Positions 24,301-34,450 of a stretch of DNA of 64,000 bases are shown here, in pieces. Position 1 is the first letter of the stretch; the number at the start of each line of letters is the position of its first letter. Source of the DNA: Pseudophaeomoniella oleicola (lineage: Eukaryota; Ascomycota; Eurotiomycetes; Phaeomoniellales; Phaeomoniellaceae); contig QWDQ01000087.1 of NCBI GenBank assembly GCA_003868215.1, positions 1 through 64,000 of the forward strand, given 5' to 3'. The notes beneath the pieces are model-generated. The model saw nothing but the letters and a program-made list of their open reading frames with translations. It ran no database searches and was not told where the DNA came from. The translations under genes were made by a program, and so were the position numbers.

Positions 24301-26270
24301 GCTTCGTACCGATCATTGGAGACGCACTCGTGGAGGGACAGGAAGATGTGCGGATGTCTGCCATGCGACTCCTATCAACTGTTATCAAACTTCCTCTGCC
24401 AGAATTGGATGATAATGGCCAACTCTATGCGATTCAAGCCGTCAAAGTAATCAAGGATTCGACCGACACAAACACCGAGTCATCACAAGCGGCTCTGAAA
24501 CTTGTTACTGCCATCCTCAGAGAGCGACGGCAGATTGAGATTCGAGACTCAGACCTCGCCTATCTTCTCCATCGCATTGCTCCCGATCTTGACCAGCCGG
24601 ACAGACAGGGAGTGACCTTCAACTTCGTCAAAGCCGTCATGGCCCGTAAAGTGGCTCTTGCGGAATTGTACGATCTGGTGGACCGGATAGGTGCAATGAT
24701 GGTGACCAACCAAACTCGAGCTACACGTGATGCTGCTAGGGGTGTTTTTATACACTTTCTACTCGACTATCCTCAGTCAAAAAGCCGCTGGTCCAAACAG
24801 GTAAAGTTCCTTGTCAAGAACCTGGACTACCCGTATCCAGAAGGGAGACAGTCGGTCATGGAAGCCGTTCACGGACTTCTCTCGAAATGTGGTGATGAAA
24901 CCGCCCAGGAGCTTGTGGCTTCATTGTTCATTCCAGTTCTGCTCATCTTGTCGAATGACGATTCGACGCAATGTCGGGAGATGGCTGCGGCGCTATTGAT
25001 CCAATTGTTCAGCAAAGCTGATTCCGAGCAGCTGAAATCCTTTTTGGGATCCCTCAGGACATGGGTTGAACAGACTGACAATACCGCTCTTTCCAAAGCT
25101 GGTATGCAGGCCTACAAAATATACTTCGACGCAGACCTACCAGGAGCGAAGAAAGAATTGTCGTTCATCAAATCGCGCGTTGAAACTTTGCTGGAAAATG
25201 ACGATGGCGAGCTGGACGAAGACTCCTGGGAGCCGACATACTACGCCTTACAGTTGCTGGTCAAAATTTGCAGTGTTCATCCAGAGGCCATCATGTCTAA
25301 ACAGCAAGGCAAATTGTGGGATCAAATTCGCCGAATGATTGATCATCGTCATCAGTGGGTGCAACATTCGGCCTCGAAGCTGATCGGAAGCCTCTTCCAT
25401 GACCTAGGTCGCGCGAATGCAGAACGTGGTCTTCGGGATATACCACTTGCCAACAGTCACGGTATGAAATTAGATGCTGAACACATGCGGCACATTATGA
25501 GATCTGGTCTCCGCATCATACGCAGTCCACAAACCGGTGATGAGCTTAGATTGCAGACAGTCAGGAATCTCGTCTTCCTGGGGCGGTGTTTCACCGTCAA
25601 TGACCTATCAATCGAGGTGAGAAGGAAATCTACCGCTGAAGTTGAAGGGGACAAGGACGAGGATCGTGAAGGCGACAAGAACAACGATCAGGAAGCCGAT
25701 GGATCTCATGGTGAAAGCGGACACTCCGACGTGGAAGACGAAGCCTCAACATCGACCATCTCCGCCCTCGAATTCCTCCTCACAGCACTCTCCACCATCC
25801 TACGCCGTGAGCCGCGCCAACTCAAACCATCCTTCCTGCACCCCAAACTCTCCGCCCTAACCCTCCTCGGCGCCCTCATCAACATCCACCCCTCTCCCAT
25901 CACCCTCCCCTCCCTCCCCCCTTTCATCGACCTCCTCTCCCCCCTTCTGCATTACACCTCCCCCACCCTCCCACCACCCCGCACGCCCGACCAAACCTTC
26001 CAATCAACCTACGCCACGCTCCTGACCTCGTGCGCCGAACTGCTCGAGCTGCTGCAACAAAAGCTCGGCTCGAAGCTGTACGTCGAGCAGCTCGCGATCG
26101 CGCAGCGGGCGATCCGGCAGAAACGCGAGGACCGCGGGCGGAAGCGGAAGGTCGAAAGGGTTGTCGACCCGGAGGCGTATGCGCGGGAGAAGAAGAGGAG
26201 GAGGGAGGGGGAGAAGAAGCGGAGGAAGGAACGGGCGGGGGAACAGAGGGGGAAGAGGAGGGGTTATTGA
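18384..26270 (+). CDS. UTP20: UTP20, U3 snoRNP / SSU processome HEAT-repeat protein
   Basis: A single uninterrupted frame of 2628 residues, the usual size of fungal Utp20 (DRIM family). The N-terminus (basic, then HRFEPFSRRIARLKID and a DDWIDLNLSHNFTEFAR block) is typical, and the rest is helical HEAT-like repeats throughout. The DRIM core lies about residues 850-1450. The C-terminus is a long basic tail (residues about 2560-2628, dense in Lys and Arg) suited to RNA binding and nucleolar targeting. The protein is a large scaffold of the 90S pre-ribosome needed for 18S rRNA maturation. The gene is complete and lacks introns despite its length. An acidic insert (about residues 2415-2455) precedes a C-terminal segment encoded by strongly C-rich and then G-rich DNA from about 25780 on. 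Confidence 0.93.
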   Translation: MAAISPGPVSRPPRKAKKPTQTTKAHRFEPFSRRIARLKIDPVHRVARKVKGVQTEALQGSHFRTSLDDWIDLNLSHNFTEFARKASPLCETLPQLLYHADTISELLLEYIGKRDVLSLESLLSLLAHFAHDLGARFEKYFADSVSLVASVAATHGAPEAIEWSFTCLAWVFKFLSKLLVPDLRPLLAIMVDYLGKTHQKEYITRFAAESMAFLIRKAAIAHSRDQKPLQNAMSYLMESLDDIISERDQASYTYGIMTLLSDTVKGVDYGIHECGSAVLQCLIDCVRDRHSSSTHTRDVLLGVWTNVLHHITPDTSCALMDLIPAAVDNLAKSSDQKKEDEAELVIQLAFVSVGTRKGSRVRHWQTFNQSIVKIAHLMIDKTIDSAESRRLLMNTLALSACYSPLEGLLAFINPVSQILLSDQFSSDSVLFFSLLNKLSSERLGQFFVPTLQSFVSKQWRKREASLLACLLENPDSQAESNSILAALVSPPAEWKAVIVQKLQQSNNDSNFESWNNSYLTMIETSQSKGNQHEDVLDILRENITQSLRKADISDPATRLAMGKGFAVYNRLAEDLGRFDVSIWPQLCEWAPLAGNFPAFWNALLEYINKTGVLDTNSEVRTTELQATLLDNLLLDDISVKKASLIILERLWRGSEKGISEALQLAIETLETPYQLQTIRQLSMLVRNLAILWTSSFGNSDAGRLIPYFLLGLLSLRSPGLHKDIGEALAKICTSTTGETIVSDVINKWLYSESIYTDKDETEDKPAAPRIFLSPFQCLNLENVKELAETSSQLVEEPMQQLRADFESYHRLQLANHLDARSLAIIILQTLPELAEKRSRQIVPLFLSSVSFEIPVDCSPPSDSSATSVTLSAHDKTQDWNRRDRKALLQLFGKFHNPRVLFRSSEIYSALLEVLSKGDPEMQKLALKAVFTWKQPSIRPYEEHLEKLTDDKTFRDELTTFFHADRESSIIEEAHRQELLPVVLRVLYGQMINRSGSRSNTGGQEGRRKLILRTLFRLDEEEARIFILIACGSLANLQLIQKGPASEHTLAHDLIPASSQYGFLNVVETMLETLQGQLAPFASTLQTAIVYCLIRAARNLDKSLSEVSEGGESMFRRNRRLAIRCVDLLFRYCLDLDWTPYMPLLFNEVISPRLGNLPIETAQGTSALLHLFSTWASNLATIPFLNRYDDTLLPAIGNCLTIPSARDEVKKFVLNEVLGQICDTIAGADGESEDLVSTVVQPHINGLLLALDSLLRSNPSRAVQDAAISTLSKMSAFATSPESASMLMAPLTLIIRQPAEKVSPHTKGNLLKALLNLLRVSHLKAGNKLHEQVFNAVSPLFNYFKDRANRSLLIEVLEQLAVDDSGLQITVPICADLNAYSISRLDEVDYDRRLRAFNILLESSATSYSVIQWTPILQNVIFFCREEDDFAIRSNAVAVLKAFIQRSSAEMDTLLTALRRDVIYPSLKRGLKAPSESIRADHLTMIGTIIQHDQSWSEVSDMHGLLANNDEEASFFTNALHIQQHRRLRALRRLETDIKAGTISSTNVTTIFLPLLEHFIFDPDEDPTAQNLAGQAIIAVGACLEAIEWGQYKAIFRRYKSYMKSKPEMEKSVIKLLSATADSLYRSAVSNSKETPASSESAQVQMTIDKSLLSRTIPNREKLADELTANFIPDLTAFVHQKDEAEMSLRIPIAIAVVRLLKILPQERMALLLPPVLLDIANILKSRVQESRDTARRTLAEVSSILGSSCLGYILKELRTSLARGYQLHVLSYTVHSLLVSMVDGLEPGELDYCLPSLVAIVMDDIFGAVGQEKDAEDYISKMKEVKSSKSFDSMELLARIATVAHLVQLVRPIQALLRENLGVKQARQVDELFRRIGVGLSRNSQAGTREILVFSYEIIQEFYKQKADDSQKERPTVRENEARFLVDLKARRQMKPGSSGSVFAYKSVRFALDLLRSVLHKHSDLMTVENLHGFVPIIGDALVEGQEDVRMSAMRLLSTVIKLPLPELDDNGQLYAIQAVKVIKDSTDTNTESSQAALKLVTAILRERRQIEIRDSDLAYLLHRIAPDLDQPDRQGVTFNFVKAVMARKVALAELYDLVDRIGAMMVTNQTRATRDAARGVFIHFLLDYPQSKSRWSKQVKFLVKNLDYPYPEGRQSVMEAVHGLLSKCGDETAQELVASLFIPVLLILSNDDSTQCREMAAALLIQLFSKADSEQLKSFLGSLRTWVEQTDNTALSKAGMQAYKIYFDADLPGAKKELSFIKSRVETLLENDDGELDEDSWEPTYYALQLLVKICSVHPEAIMSKQQGKLWDQIRRMIDHRHQWVQHSASKLIGSLFHDLGRANAERGLRDIPLANSHGMKLDAEHMRHIMRSGLRIIRSPQTGDELRLQTVRNLVFLGRCFTVNDLSIEVRRKSTAEVEGDKDEDREGDKNNDQEADGSHGESGHSDVEDEASTSTISALEFLLTALSTILRREPRQLKPSFLHPKLSALTLLGALINIHPSPITLPSLPPFIDLLSPLLHYTSPTLPPPRTPDQTFQSTYATLLTSCAELLELLQQKLGSKLYVEQLAIAQRAIRQKREDRGRKRKVERVVDPEAYAREKKRRREGEKKRRKERAGEQRGKRRGY

Positions 26271-26408
26271 ACCTGTCACGTCATGTCGTGTCGTTTGTAT
26301 CTATTGTTTGTTGTCAATTAAAAAATCGTGTGCATGCAATTAAAATTCTCATTCTCATCTTCAATTTTTCCCTCCCATGTGAAGACTACTTAATCTTCCC
26401 TCTACTCA

Positions 26409-27082
26409 TCACGTCTCCAAATTAATACTCCTCCCAAACCTCGCATACAACTTGACTTTGAGTTCCTGCATCTCCTCCCTGACCCCCTGCAACCTCTCCT
26501 CGGCGTCTACAATCTCCGCGTCGATCGCGGCCGTCGCGTCCGAGAGCATTTCTTGCGCTTCGGCGAGCGGGATGTGGATGAATGTGTCGCCGATTTTGTA
26601 GCTAGTAAAAGGAGAAGGTTAGGATGGGACAGGGAATGGAAGAAGGAGAATGGCATACGGGATAAGATCATCTTCGTCGGCGAGAGAAAGGTCCAGTTCT
26701 GTCGAGATTTCTTCGAGGTCTTCTTTATCTTTCTACTCTCGCCATCCATTAGCCTCTCTTCTCCTCTCCTCACACACACACACAACTCTCTCTCTCTCCA
26801 CGATCTCTAGAAAATTTGACACGTACCGTCTTCCCACCAACTTCCTCAACCAGCGACTTTTCTTTCTGGTGTAAACGGCTGAATTTGTTGATGCGGTCTT
26901 GATCTTCGCGTGTGACGGTTGCGTCGGCGAGGCCGGTGTTTGAAGAGGAGGAGGATTCGTCTTCTTTGGAGAGCTGAGGGGGGAAATGGATTAGCTTTTT
27001 AAAAAGGGGAAGAGAGGGGGGAAGAAGAGGGGGGAAGAAGAGGGGAGAGGTGTAGTATATTTACCATGCGTTTACTTAACAT
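26409..27082 (-). CDS. prefoldin subunit 4 (Gim3-like)
   Basis: Four exons on the minus strand: 27065-27082, 26827-26973, 26659-26732, 26409-26601, giving 143 residues. The order of conserved blocks is right for prefoldin subunit 4: VTREDQDRINKFSRL at the start of the first coiled coil, an acidic DLSLADEDD turn, YKIGDTFIHIPLAEAQEML at the beta-hairpin region, then a second coiled coil ending LYARFGRSINLE. Prefoldin is the cytosolic hexamer that hands unfolded actin and tubulin to CCT. The junctions are in phase (0, 0, 2) with canonical GT...AG ends. The second intron holds CA and CT microsatellite tracts. The first exon of six codons is the weakest part of the model. It is tail-to-tail with UTP20, 138 bases apart. 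Confidence 0.85.
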
Positions 27083-28039
27083 TTTGGCGGCGGGTTTGAG
27101 TGTTTTGAAATTCTCCTCTTCTCTGGTCTTGTTGGTTCTTGTACACACACGATTTCTGTCGAGAATGGAGATTGTCCGTCTCTCTCGTGGCCTGCCTACC
27201 CGCCTCTTTGAATAAGAAGGTTCAAATATAAGTCCCTCCCCTTCTTCTTCTTCTCCTCCTCCCTAAGTGCAGGAAAATCAAAGGTGATTAATCGTTTTGA
27301 TATCTTCTTCTTCTTCTTCTTCTTTCGCTCTTCGTTCGTCGGTCGTCGGTCGATGATTTAATTCAAACTAACCCCCCTTCCCCGCAAAATCAAAACGATT
27401 AATCACTTGCGTTCGAAAGAAAGACAGAGAGATGAGAAGGAAGAAGAAGAAGGTAAGTGAGTGAGTCGAATGCTTAAAAAAGGCAACAGGAATATTTTGA
27501 TCAAGTAGACACACACTTCAAGGGCGGAAGTTTGGGGGTGGTTTTTGAGGAGAAAAGAGATGGAAGACGAGTTGAGTTGAGCTTGGTTTGATATTGATAT
27601 TATCACCCGCGCCAAGCAAAAAAATGATGATGATGGATCATGGATGACAAGAGCCAAATGAACCTGGTGACCGACCTTATTATTGGTTTATTTTTTTTTG
27701 GTTACAGTAATAATTGATATCTTTCTGTTTAAATGAACACCATGTTATTTTGATTCTGGCAAAAACGACCATCATGTTTAGGGTCTCATTCAAGATGGTT
27801 CATCGTATCAGTGGCTGGTTAGGTGTTATTGAGGCTTCTTCGCTGCGCAATACGAGTAGGTCACGAATGCAATGTATATTGCCCAGCAGCTATGATATGA
27901 ACATACAGAAGATAAAAGTGTTTGAAACGCCAGGTGAAAAACGGGGTTTGCTTTGTGATGAGTCCAGCTTCCACGCCTCATCCAATCTAAGAACTATATA
28001 ATAGAAATACAAACTTCCCCCTTCGTCTGCCTTCTTTCG
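27083..28039. other. intergenic with polypyrimidine and microsatellite tracts
   Basis: Promoter of the prefoldin gene and 3' flank of ATG27. It holds a TTC microsatellite at about 27303-27324 and other purine or pyrimidine-biased runs. No gene recognised. Confidence 0.45.
27303..27324. repeat. TTC trinucleotide microsatellite
   Basis: Seven uninterrupted TTC units upstream of the prefoldin gene, in a generally pyrimidine-rich stretch. Confidence 0.8.
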
Positions 28040-29192
28040 TCAAACCGCGCTGTAACCGCTTCTCGATCCACCACCTTGTATCGTATCAATGACTTTTCGG
28101 GTCCAGTCCCGGAACAAGTATGGAATATCCCGAATGGTGTCGCCGTGTGGAAGGAGATCCCATCCTCGAGCTCCGTATCGGCTGTAGTTGAGCCAAGAAC
28201 CAAAGATCAAATAGGTAGCTGTGCCCATAAACACTCTGTTCGTCATTAGCAATGATATGCGAAAGGAAGGGTGGTGATATCCTTACATCAATATGAACCA
28301 AGTGAAGAAGCCCCATCCGGACTTGCCACTACCATCTTCGAAGTTGTCGAGGCACACTTGTTTCGTCAACCATTGCAGCCGGAGCACATCCATATCTTTG
28401 TCTTCCGCCGATGGTCCGTAGCTGACGAACTTGATACTGTTTCTCTCAACCTCATCTGCCTCTTTCTCTTTCTCCTTATCATTGTTCTTGTCTTCGTCGG
28501 AGCCTTCTTCTTTTCTCTTGGTCAACCTCCTGCGCTCCGTTTCCCCGTCATCTTCTTCCTCTCCCTCAGGTAGGTCCCCAGCTTTCTCATTCCCTTCATT
28601 CCCCGTCCTCTTCTTATCACACAAAAAGTCAATGACAGCCATCTGCGCTCGCTTCCCATATTTGCCTCCATGAAGCTCGACTTGAAGACCATTCCCATTT
28701 GCAGCACCACCTTCTTCAGCATCTTTCTTCGCTTGTATCAATTTATAGTTAGGATCTATGTGTCGACCGTCGTGTAAATAGTTTCCGGCAACAGGAATGA
28801 CGCTCTCGACTTGCTTGACATTGTCGAATTCGTTATGCACCATCTCCACACCACAGACTGTTTCATGGTACGTTAGTCTCATCAAAGATAGAATTCATCA
28901 AGGCAGAGCATAACGCACTTCTGGTACCCTTTGGGCACCAATCTTCCTTCGGGATCCCCTTGACTTCTTGTAATGGCGCGCACACGTCAATCGTCCATGT
29001 TGTGTTATGTATGGAGGGCGGATGATCTCGGTCCACTACCGTAACAGTATGAGGTCCACGCAGAGGTTTAAAGTCCCACGAATTTCCCTTGTGCAGGACA
29101 TGGTCGCAGTCAAAAGTCACCGCGGTCGCAAGAGCTGGCAGGAGAAGGAGGAGGGTGGAAGCGGAGAGCGGAGGTGACTTCGGTAGCTGCAT
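28040..29192 (-). CDS. ATG27: autophagy-related protein 27 (Atg27)
   Basis: Three exons: 28919-29192, 28287-28857, 28040-28235, giving 346 residues. A signal peptide (about residues 1-24) leads into the lumenal cysteine-containing domain with FDCDHVLHKGNSWDF, NTTWTIDVCAPL and, once the first intron is removed, CPKGTRICGVEM. A long charged, acidic and Lys-rich insert (about residues 180-250) is followed by KFVSYGP and a single transmembrane helix (GFFTWFILIVFMGTATYLIFGSW) that spans the second intron. A cytosolic tail ends in GYSAV, a tyrosine-based sorting signal. Atg27 helps supply Atg9 vesicles and cycles between Golgi, endosome and vacuole. All expected parts are intact. Confidence 0.88.
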
Positions 29193-29787
29193 GGATGCAG
29201 AAAAAGTAAAAAGAGCGACAGTAGAAAGGTAATGTTAGGACAACGGTGAACGCAAAGAGGTCGAGTCGAGAAGGTGTAGTGAGTTGAGATGGATCGCAAG
29301 CTGCGGAAAGATAAATGAGTTGTGAATGACGCTGGTCTGTCGGAGCTCACACGATTACCCGACTACGGCAGACTTCTGGGGAGAGAGGCTTGGCGAGGCG
29401 TCATTTTCCGTCCCTATCATCTGATTCCAGGCATAACTGACAACATTGATATCTTACCAACGAGTGTTGATGGAAATTACAATAAGCATTCCTTCTATGC
29501 TGTTGGTAAGCACGGCAATGGAACACGCCAACTTCTTTCCGTTTAGATAAACAAGAAATTGGTATAGATATATTGATACTCTCGATACAGTAGCAGCGCC
29601 TAAGGGGTATTCGCTAAAACCAATAACACAAGCATCTCTCAAAGCTGCGAAAAAGAAACTGCTCCCACGTCTATCCGTAAACCATAATTCATAGGAACCG
29701 CCTGCACCAGGCAGCCGATTGGGTCAGAAGATGTATCCAGGAATCACCACGTATCAAACCCACGAGCCAATAACGATTGACCTAACA
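29193..29787. other. intergenic, no gene seen
   Basis: Upstream flank of ATG27 and 3' flank of the thaumatin-like gene; nothing coding recognised. Confidence 0.45.
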
Positions 29788-31019
29788 TCACCAGCTGCTG
29801 GTTCCAACAGCGAAAGCCAAAACGACCACGATAGCCAACAAACTTTTACTGGGCTCCCCGGTCTGCGTGCTGGCATCACTTCTTACGAGGGTCAAGTTCT
29901 GAGCGTCCGCCAGCATCTGCGGGCTGACATGGCCTGTACTTGCCAACTCGTGCAGTTGCTCCGAATACGTTGACAGGATGGTTGAACTCCTACTAGGAGG
30001 ACAAAACGCAATCTCAAATCCTCCTCCGGAAGGAATGATGAAGGTGCTCGTCTGGTCATCGAACGCGTAACTGTAAGCATCTGGACAGACCTTCTTGGCA
30101 TGAGTGGAATAGTCTGAGGGCGAGCATTTGCTAGGGCTGTCATGTTTTCCTGTGCAGCAGTACTCTGGTTTACCGTACTTGGCGCAAGCAGAAAGGCAAG
30201 GGTTGAAGGCCGGCCGTTGAATGTTGTCGTCGGGATATGGATAGACTCCATCACCCGGCTTGGTAGGCGGGCTCAGTTGAAGCGGCCATGGACACCATTT
30301 TCGGACATCGGAAGAGCTAACGTCTGTAGCCAATGGGATCGGGTACGTGGAATTAGTACCAAACTCAGCCGCCGAGTTATTACCAGAGGCGGTGAGGAGT
30401 GAGGCAGTTCCCACACACATAGGATTCGTGAGATTTGGGGGAATGTCGGTCAACGAGCCATTGCCTGAAGTACCCAATAGAGATATAATCCCAAGAGGCA
30501 GGTTGTAGCCGTCTACTAGAGAGATGTCGTAGAATGTCTGCCCGGAGCTTGTCTCTAGGGTGAATTCGGCTAATGTAGCTGGTACCTCTCCCTAAGACCA
30601 GTAAGCAGGCGAAAGTAATAACGAGGGTGGGTAGGACTTACTGTTCCTCTGCATGCGACAGTCCCACCACAATCACCAGTAGTGCAGGCTCTGCCAGGGA
30701 CACCGTTTGCAGGCGCAGTCCCAGCTGAATTGAAGCTGCAGTTCGTGCGGCCCCAAACACGACCTTGCCAATCCGCGCTGACAGTCTGTCTTAAGGAATC
30801 GCCACCCGCCTTGAGCAAGAAGCCCTGCGAAGATGGGCCTGTACCGGCTTGTGTCTGTATGCCCGGATAGATATCCTCTCCACAATGATTTGATACCACC
30901 AGAGGAACCTCTGAAGCTCTCTTATTGACCCAATGCAGCGGGTCTCTGCGCATATGATGGACTGCAATCGCGCACGGAAGGCAGCTGATTGACAGCACAG
31001 CCAACTCCCAAGATCGCAT
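29788..31019 (-). CDS. thaumatin-like protein, probably GPI-anchored
   Basis: Two exons, 30642-31019 and 29788-30591, giving 393 residues. An N-terminal signal peptide (about residues 1-19) precedes the thaumatin fold: VSNHCGEDIYPGI, WGRTNC, TGDCGG, the AEFTLE strand, then Cys-rich CLSACAKYG, PEYCCTG and KVCPDAYSYAFDD, the classic thaumatin end block. Beyond this come Ser/Thr and a C-terminal hydrophobic segment (LLAIVVVLAFAVG) typical of a GPI-attachment signal, so wall or membrane anchoring is likely. Fungal thaumatin-like proteins may bind or hydrolyse beta-glucan; the role here is inferred only. The start at 31019 was preferred to a farther upstream ATG because it puts the signal peptide at the N-terminus. 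Confidence 0.85.
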
Positions 31020-32119
31020 GTTGCTTTCACTATTGCCGGTATGGTTGTTCGATATTCCACGGAATTCGAGCAATGCTAGTCACTGCTTTGTAGAAGGGTT
31101 ATGGAGGGGTTGTATGCTGCGCAATGAGTGGCTCTCTGCCAGAGAGGGCACTTATAAGCTGGTTGATGCCGTGAAGGTAGGGCTATGAGAATCCTCAAGT
31201 GGCGCAGAGCACGGACTTGCGATAACAATGCGCTGCCGGAGTAAGGTAGGAGCAAAAAGATGAAAGCGGTGGTATCGAGGTGCTTTGCAACAAAGGATAA
31301 GAATCATACACGGATGGTCATGAAGAAGGTAGAGGGTCGGTTAACAATAATAATAATAACACCAACGAAGCCATTCAATCAATGAGTGGACGAATGACGC
31401 TGTCAGGTACAAGGGTACATTCGTTGCAGCTTTCAGCAAGTTTTAGCCAATGAGTGGGAGAGAGGTACAGAAGGAAGCATGGATGTGCCCTGGTTTCCCA
31501 TATTGCTAACATAGTAGCTCCAAGGTCTACGCAGATACCGAGGGATCATCATTCCTGAAGAGGATACTGGCGTGCATACTAAAACGCCCGAGCCACATTG
31601 TCGAAGGAGATGCAGACTTGGTTTTCTACTGGCGTTGAGGAAAAGTTGGCCAAGTTTGACGGTCATGAGTTGGAACTGGGGCATGCTTTGCTTTGAATTG
31701 AATGGTCCAAGTCCAATGATAATTAATTAGAGTAGACGACGCTTACCGTAGTAACGTAACCGCTGGGCGGTGCTTAGAAACGTCCGTAGATCAACCCGTC
31801 GTAACTAGATCTTTAGCCGGAACTACCCAATGACGTCGGCGGGGTCGTGCGGGGATGAAATCGCCCTCTTCTCTCTCTCCCTCTTCCTCTCCCTGTCAAG
31901 ATTTACTCCCAGCGACAACCCTAGACCAGATACTTGTATGCAGAATGATACGTGAAAAGATTCATGATTGTATACCGTTCATATCTGAATGCTAGTGTGC
32001 TGTAGAAGACTTTTGATAAGGAAGACAAGATAATGAGATCCGTAAATGTTGAAAATGCATATCGCGAAGGTGAGACGGCGTGCGATAGGCGGCACGTCCC
32101 AGAAGTCAATGCCCTTGCA
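31020..32119. other. 1.1 kb intergenic, no gene seen
   Basis: Promoter of the thaumatin-like gene and 3' flank of the P-loop gene. Contains an AAT microsatellite at about 31346-31359; no gene recognised. Confidence 0.45.
31346..31359. repeat. AAT trinucleotide microsatellite
   Basis: Short run of AAT units about 330 bases upstream of the thaumatin-like start codon. Confidence 0.7.
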
Positions 32120-33541
32120 CTAGAGCTTCAGGGCATATTGCTTCAGGTACAGATAGTCGTCCATGCATGCATCCACTGTTTCTCGGATGATTTTTGCACC
32201 CTTCTCACCATACTTGGCCTTCCAGTCTTCGTCCCACTCATGCTCTGGTTTAGGAGGTTGTGAACTGTGCTTCTTCTCTCGTGCATGCAAACAGGTGCTG
32301 TCAATAGCGTCTTCATGGAAGCCTGTCCATTTTTCGAACGCATCCGTCGCTGCTTTCTGGTCATCTTCATTGTTCCAGTCAAGCATATCAGCCGAGTATG
32401 GAATACCCAGGGACTTGCAGACAGCTTCGATGTGCTCAGCAGGACTGTCAAGCATGTCGTCAGCATCGAGCACGCAAATATCAACCCCTCCCTTGGATAC
32501 ATCTCCGTTCGTGCGTACTGCATCCGCTTCAGCAGCCTTACGACTTCCCTCGGCGAAGTGCGGCCCGATGGCGCCGATGGAGCGGAGATAGTCGAATACT
32601 TGTCGAACTTCTACATAACCAGCCTCGGATGGGTAGAATTCGTAGAATCCGGTAAGCTTATCCAGTGGTGGTATGGTGCACCGATAATAGGACGGGATAG
32701 ATCTGTGGGGATCCCGAATAAGAAACATCCAGTGAAATGGTTCCAGCATGGTCCTTGGTACGACAGTGGGATTGCCAGGCTCGGATGGCGTAGACCATGG
32801 ATACAGCCCCTCCCTTGGGCCATCCCCGTTGACGTGTCCATTCGCATTCGAGACCGTGCCAACTCCACGCTTGTGCGACGCGAGCGATGGTGCGATCATG
32901 GCTGGTTGTCCCTTGGGTGGTACCAGGTAATGGATGATATCTTTGATGAATACTCTCTTGCCCTGGTCAAGAGTAAGTTGCACTGCACGTAGGAAAGAAA
33001 CGAGACAACTGCAGCGAATGAACAAATCAAGATGTAGAGTTAGTCGGCCAAAAGTCGGTTCTGTCGAGAAGCTGGGATGGGCTTTCCGCCAATAGTCAAG
33101 CAGCAGAGGCACGGTTGGTTGTTGCAATTTAGCATTATACAGATTCCGCCAAGCAATAGGAGGCAGACGTTGCAAGTCAAGTTTGCACAACAAACGCACG
33201 AGAAATACATGGTTCAGAGAAATGGTGGAGTCAAACCTCGGATCCCTCACGCTCGATGCGGTCGAAGATGGTCTTGAACGTGGATTCGCTGAAGCCACTG
33301 GCCTTTATAGCCTCTTCATCATGGTTGAATCTGGAGCTCAATCGCTCCGGGCCGTAGTAGAAAGCATCTCCGAACGGTTCATGAATACATTGTAGCGTAT
33401 CACGGCGAGTCATAAAGACCTAGATGGTGTTGTCAGGAGACTGGCCGGGGAGGTTACAAGGGGGATAGTGCAGCATACTCGTTCGAAGGCTGTTGAGCAT
33501 GCCCGCGGATGGGTGCAGCAGAAGATCGGTTTATCAGACAT
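32120..33541 (-). CDS. sulfotransferase-like P-loop protein
   Basis: Three exons: 33479-33541, 33251-33419, 32120-32982, giving 364 residues. Exon 1 begins with a CCTHPRACSTAFERVF segment, the nucleotide-binding start of this fungal sulfotransferase-like P-loop family. It is followed by HEPFGDAFYYGPERL, then GKRVFIKDIIHYLVPP after the second intron, and FLIRDPHRSIPSYYR, which resembles the PAPS 3'-phosphate site. A late DADDML and LGIPYSADML pattern fits the family. The second intron (about 270 bases) is longer than most here. I chose donor GTGAGG and acceptor TGCAG because phase and polypyrimidine tract agree; a GTTTGA donor with a nearby CCAG acceptor is an alternative. The substrate is unknown. 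An insert with small-residue composition (about residues 150-180) is poorly conserved. Confidence 0.72.
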
Positions 33542-34450
33542 AGTGGAATATAGGAGATTGAAGCCTCAATAATTGCTGTGCTTCTCAAACTGGATTGTGT
33601 TTCTGGAAATGAAGGAGCAGGAGTCGATTGCAGACCAAGTCTGTAACAACCAACGTAACCCGGTGAAGGTCTGAACCTCCAGGCTTTAGGACTTGTTGTT
33701 GGGGCGAGGTGGGTAGGAGCCTCTTCAGATCTCTTTCTCTGGTTGACTCTCGCCTTGGTTCTCAATCCAGGCAATTTTCAGCGCTGGAAGTTTCGGACCG
33801 TGAGCCGAAGTTGAGAGGAGATTGGAAGAAGAAGAAGAGAGAAAAAAGGAAGAGAAGGGAAGAAGAGAAGAGTCCTAATTAGGGTATTGTAGTTGAAGCC
33901 AAAAGGCAAAAGCACATGAAGTGAGACAAGCAGAAAAGGTCTACACTACTACTACTACTACGACGAACTTACTACTGAGTACGTAGTAATTCTGTTCCCA
34001 AACATGATGTACTGTACTACGTAGCGACGTAGATTCCTTCAAAGTGCGGGCCTATTGGGATCCGTTTTAGGAAAATATCGATGATCCTGCAAAGAGAACC
34101 AGAAAAAAATCAAAAATCAAAAAACTAAACCCCCACGGGCACGGGAGACAGCAGTTCAGATATGAATAATTAACAGCAGAGTTTTCTTTCTCACTGGTTT
34201 TTGTCCTTTGCCCACCCACGCCCACACCATCTGCCGTACCGTCTCGCCGTCTAACTACTACTAAGGCATCTAGGTGGGTAATGACGAACACGTGTGGTCA
34301 TGGTCTAGGTGGTCCCCAAACAGAAAGGTGAGAGCCCAATGCAACGAGATGCTCTTAAGTATGATCATGGGTCCATAGAGTCCATCAGTCTTGGAAGGCG
34401 AAGACGAAGAGGACCGAGTTTGGACTTGTGATACAGTAATTCGTATCGGG

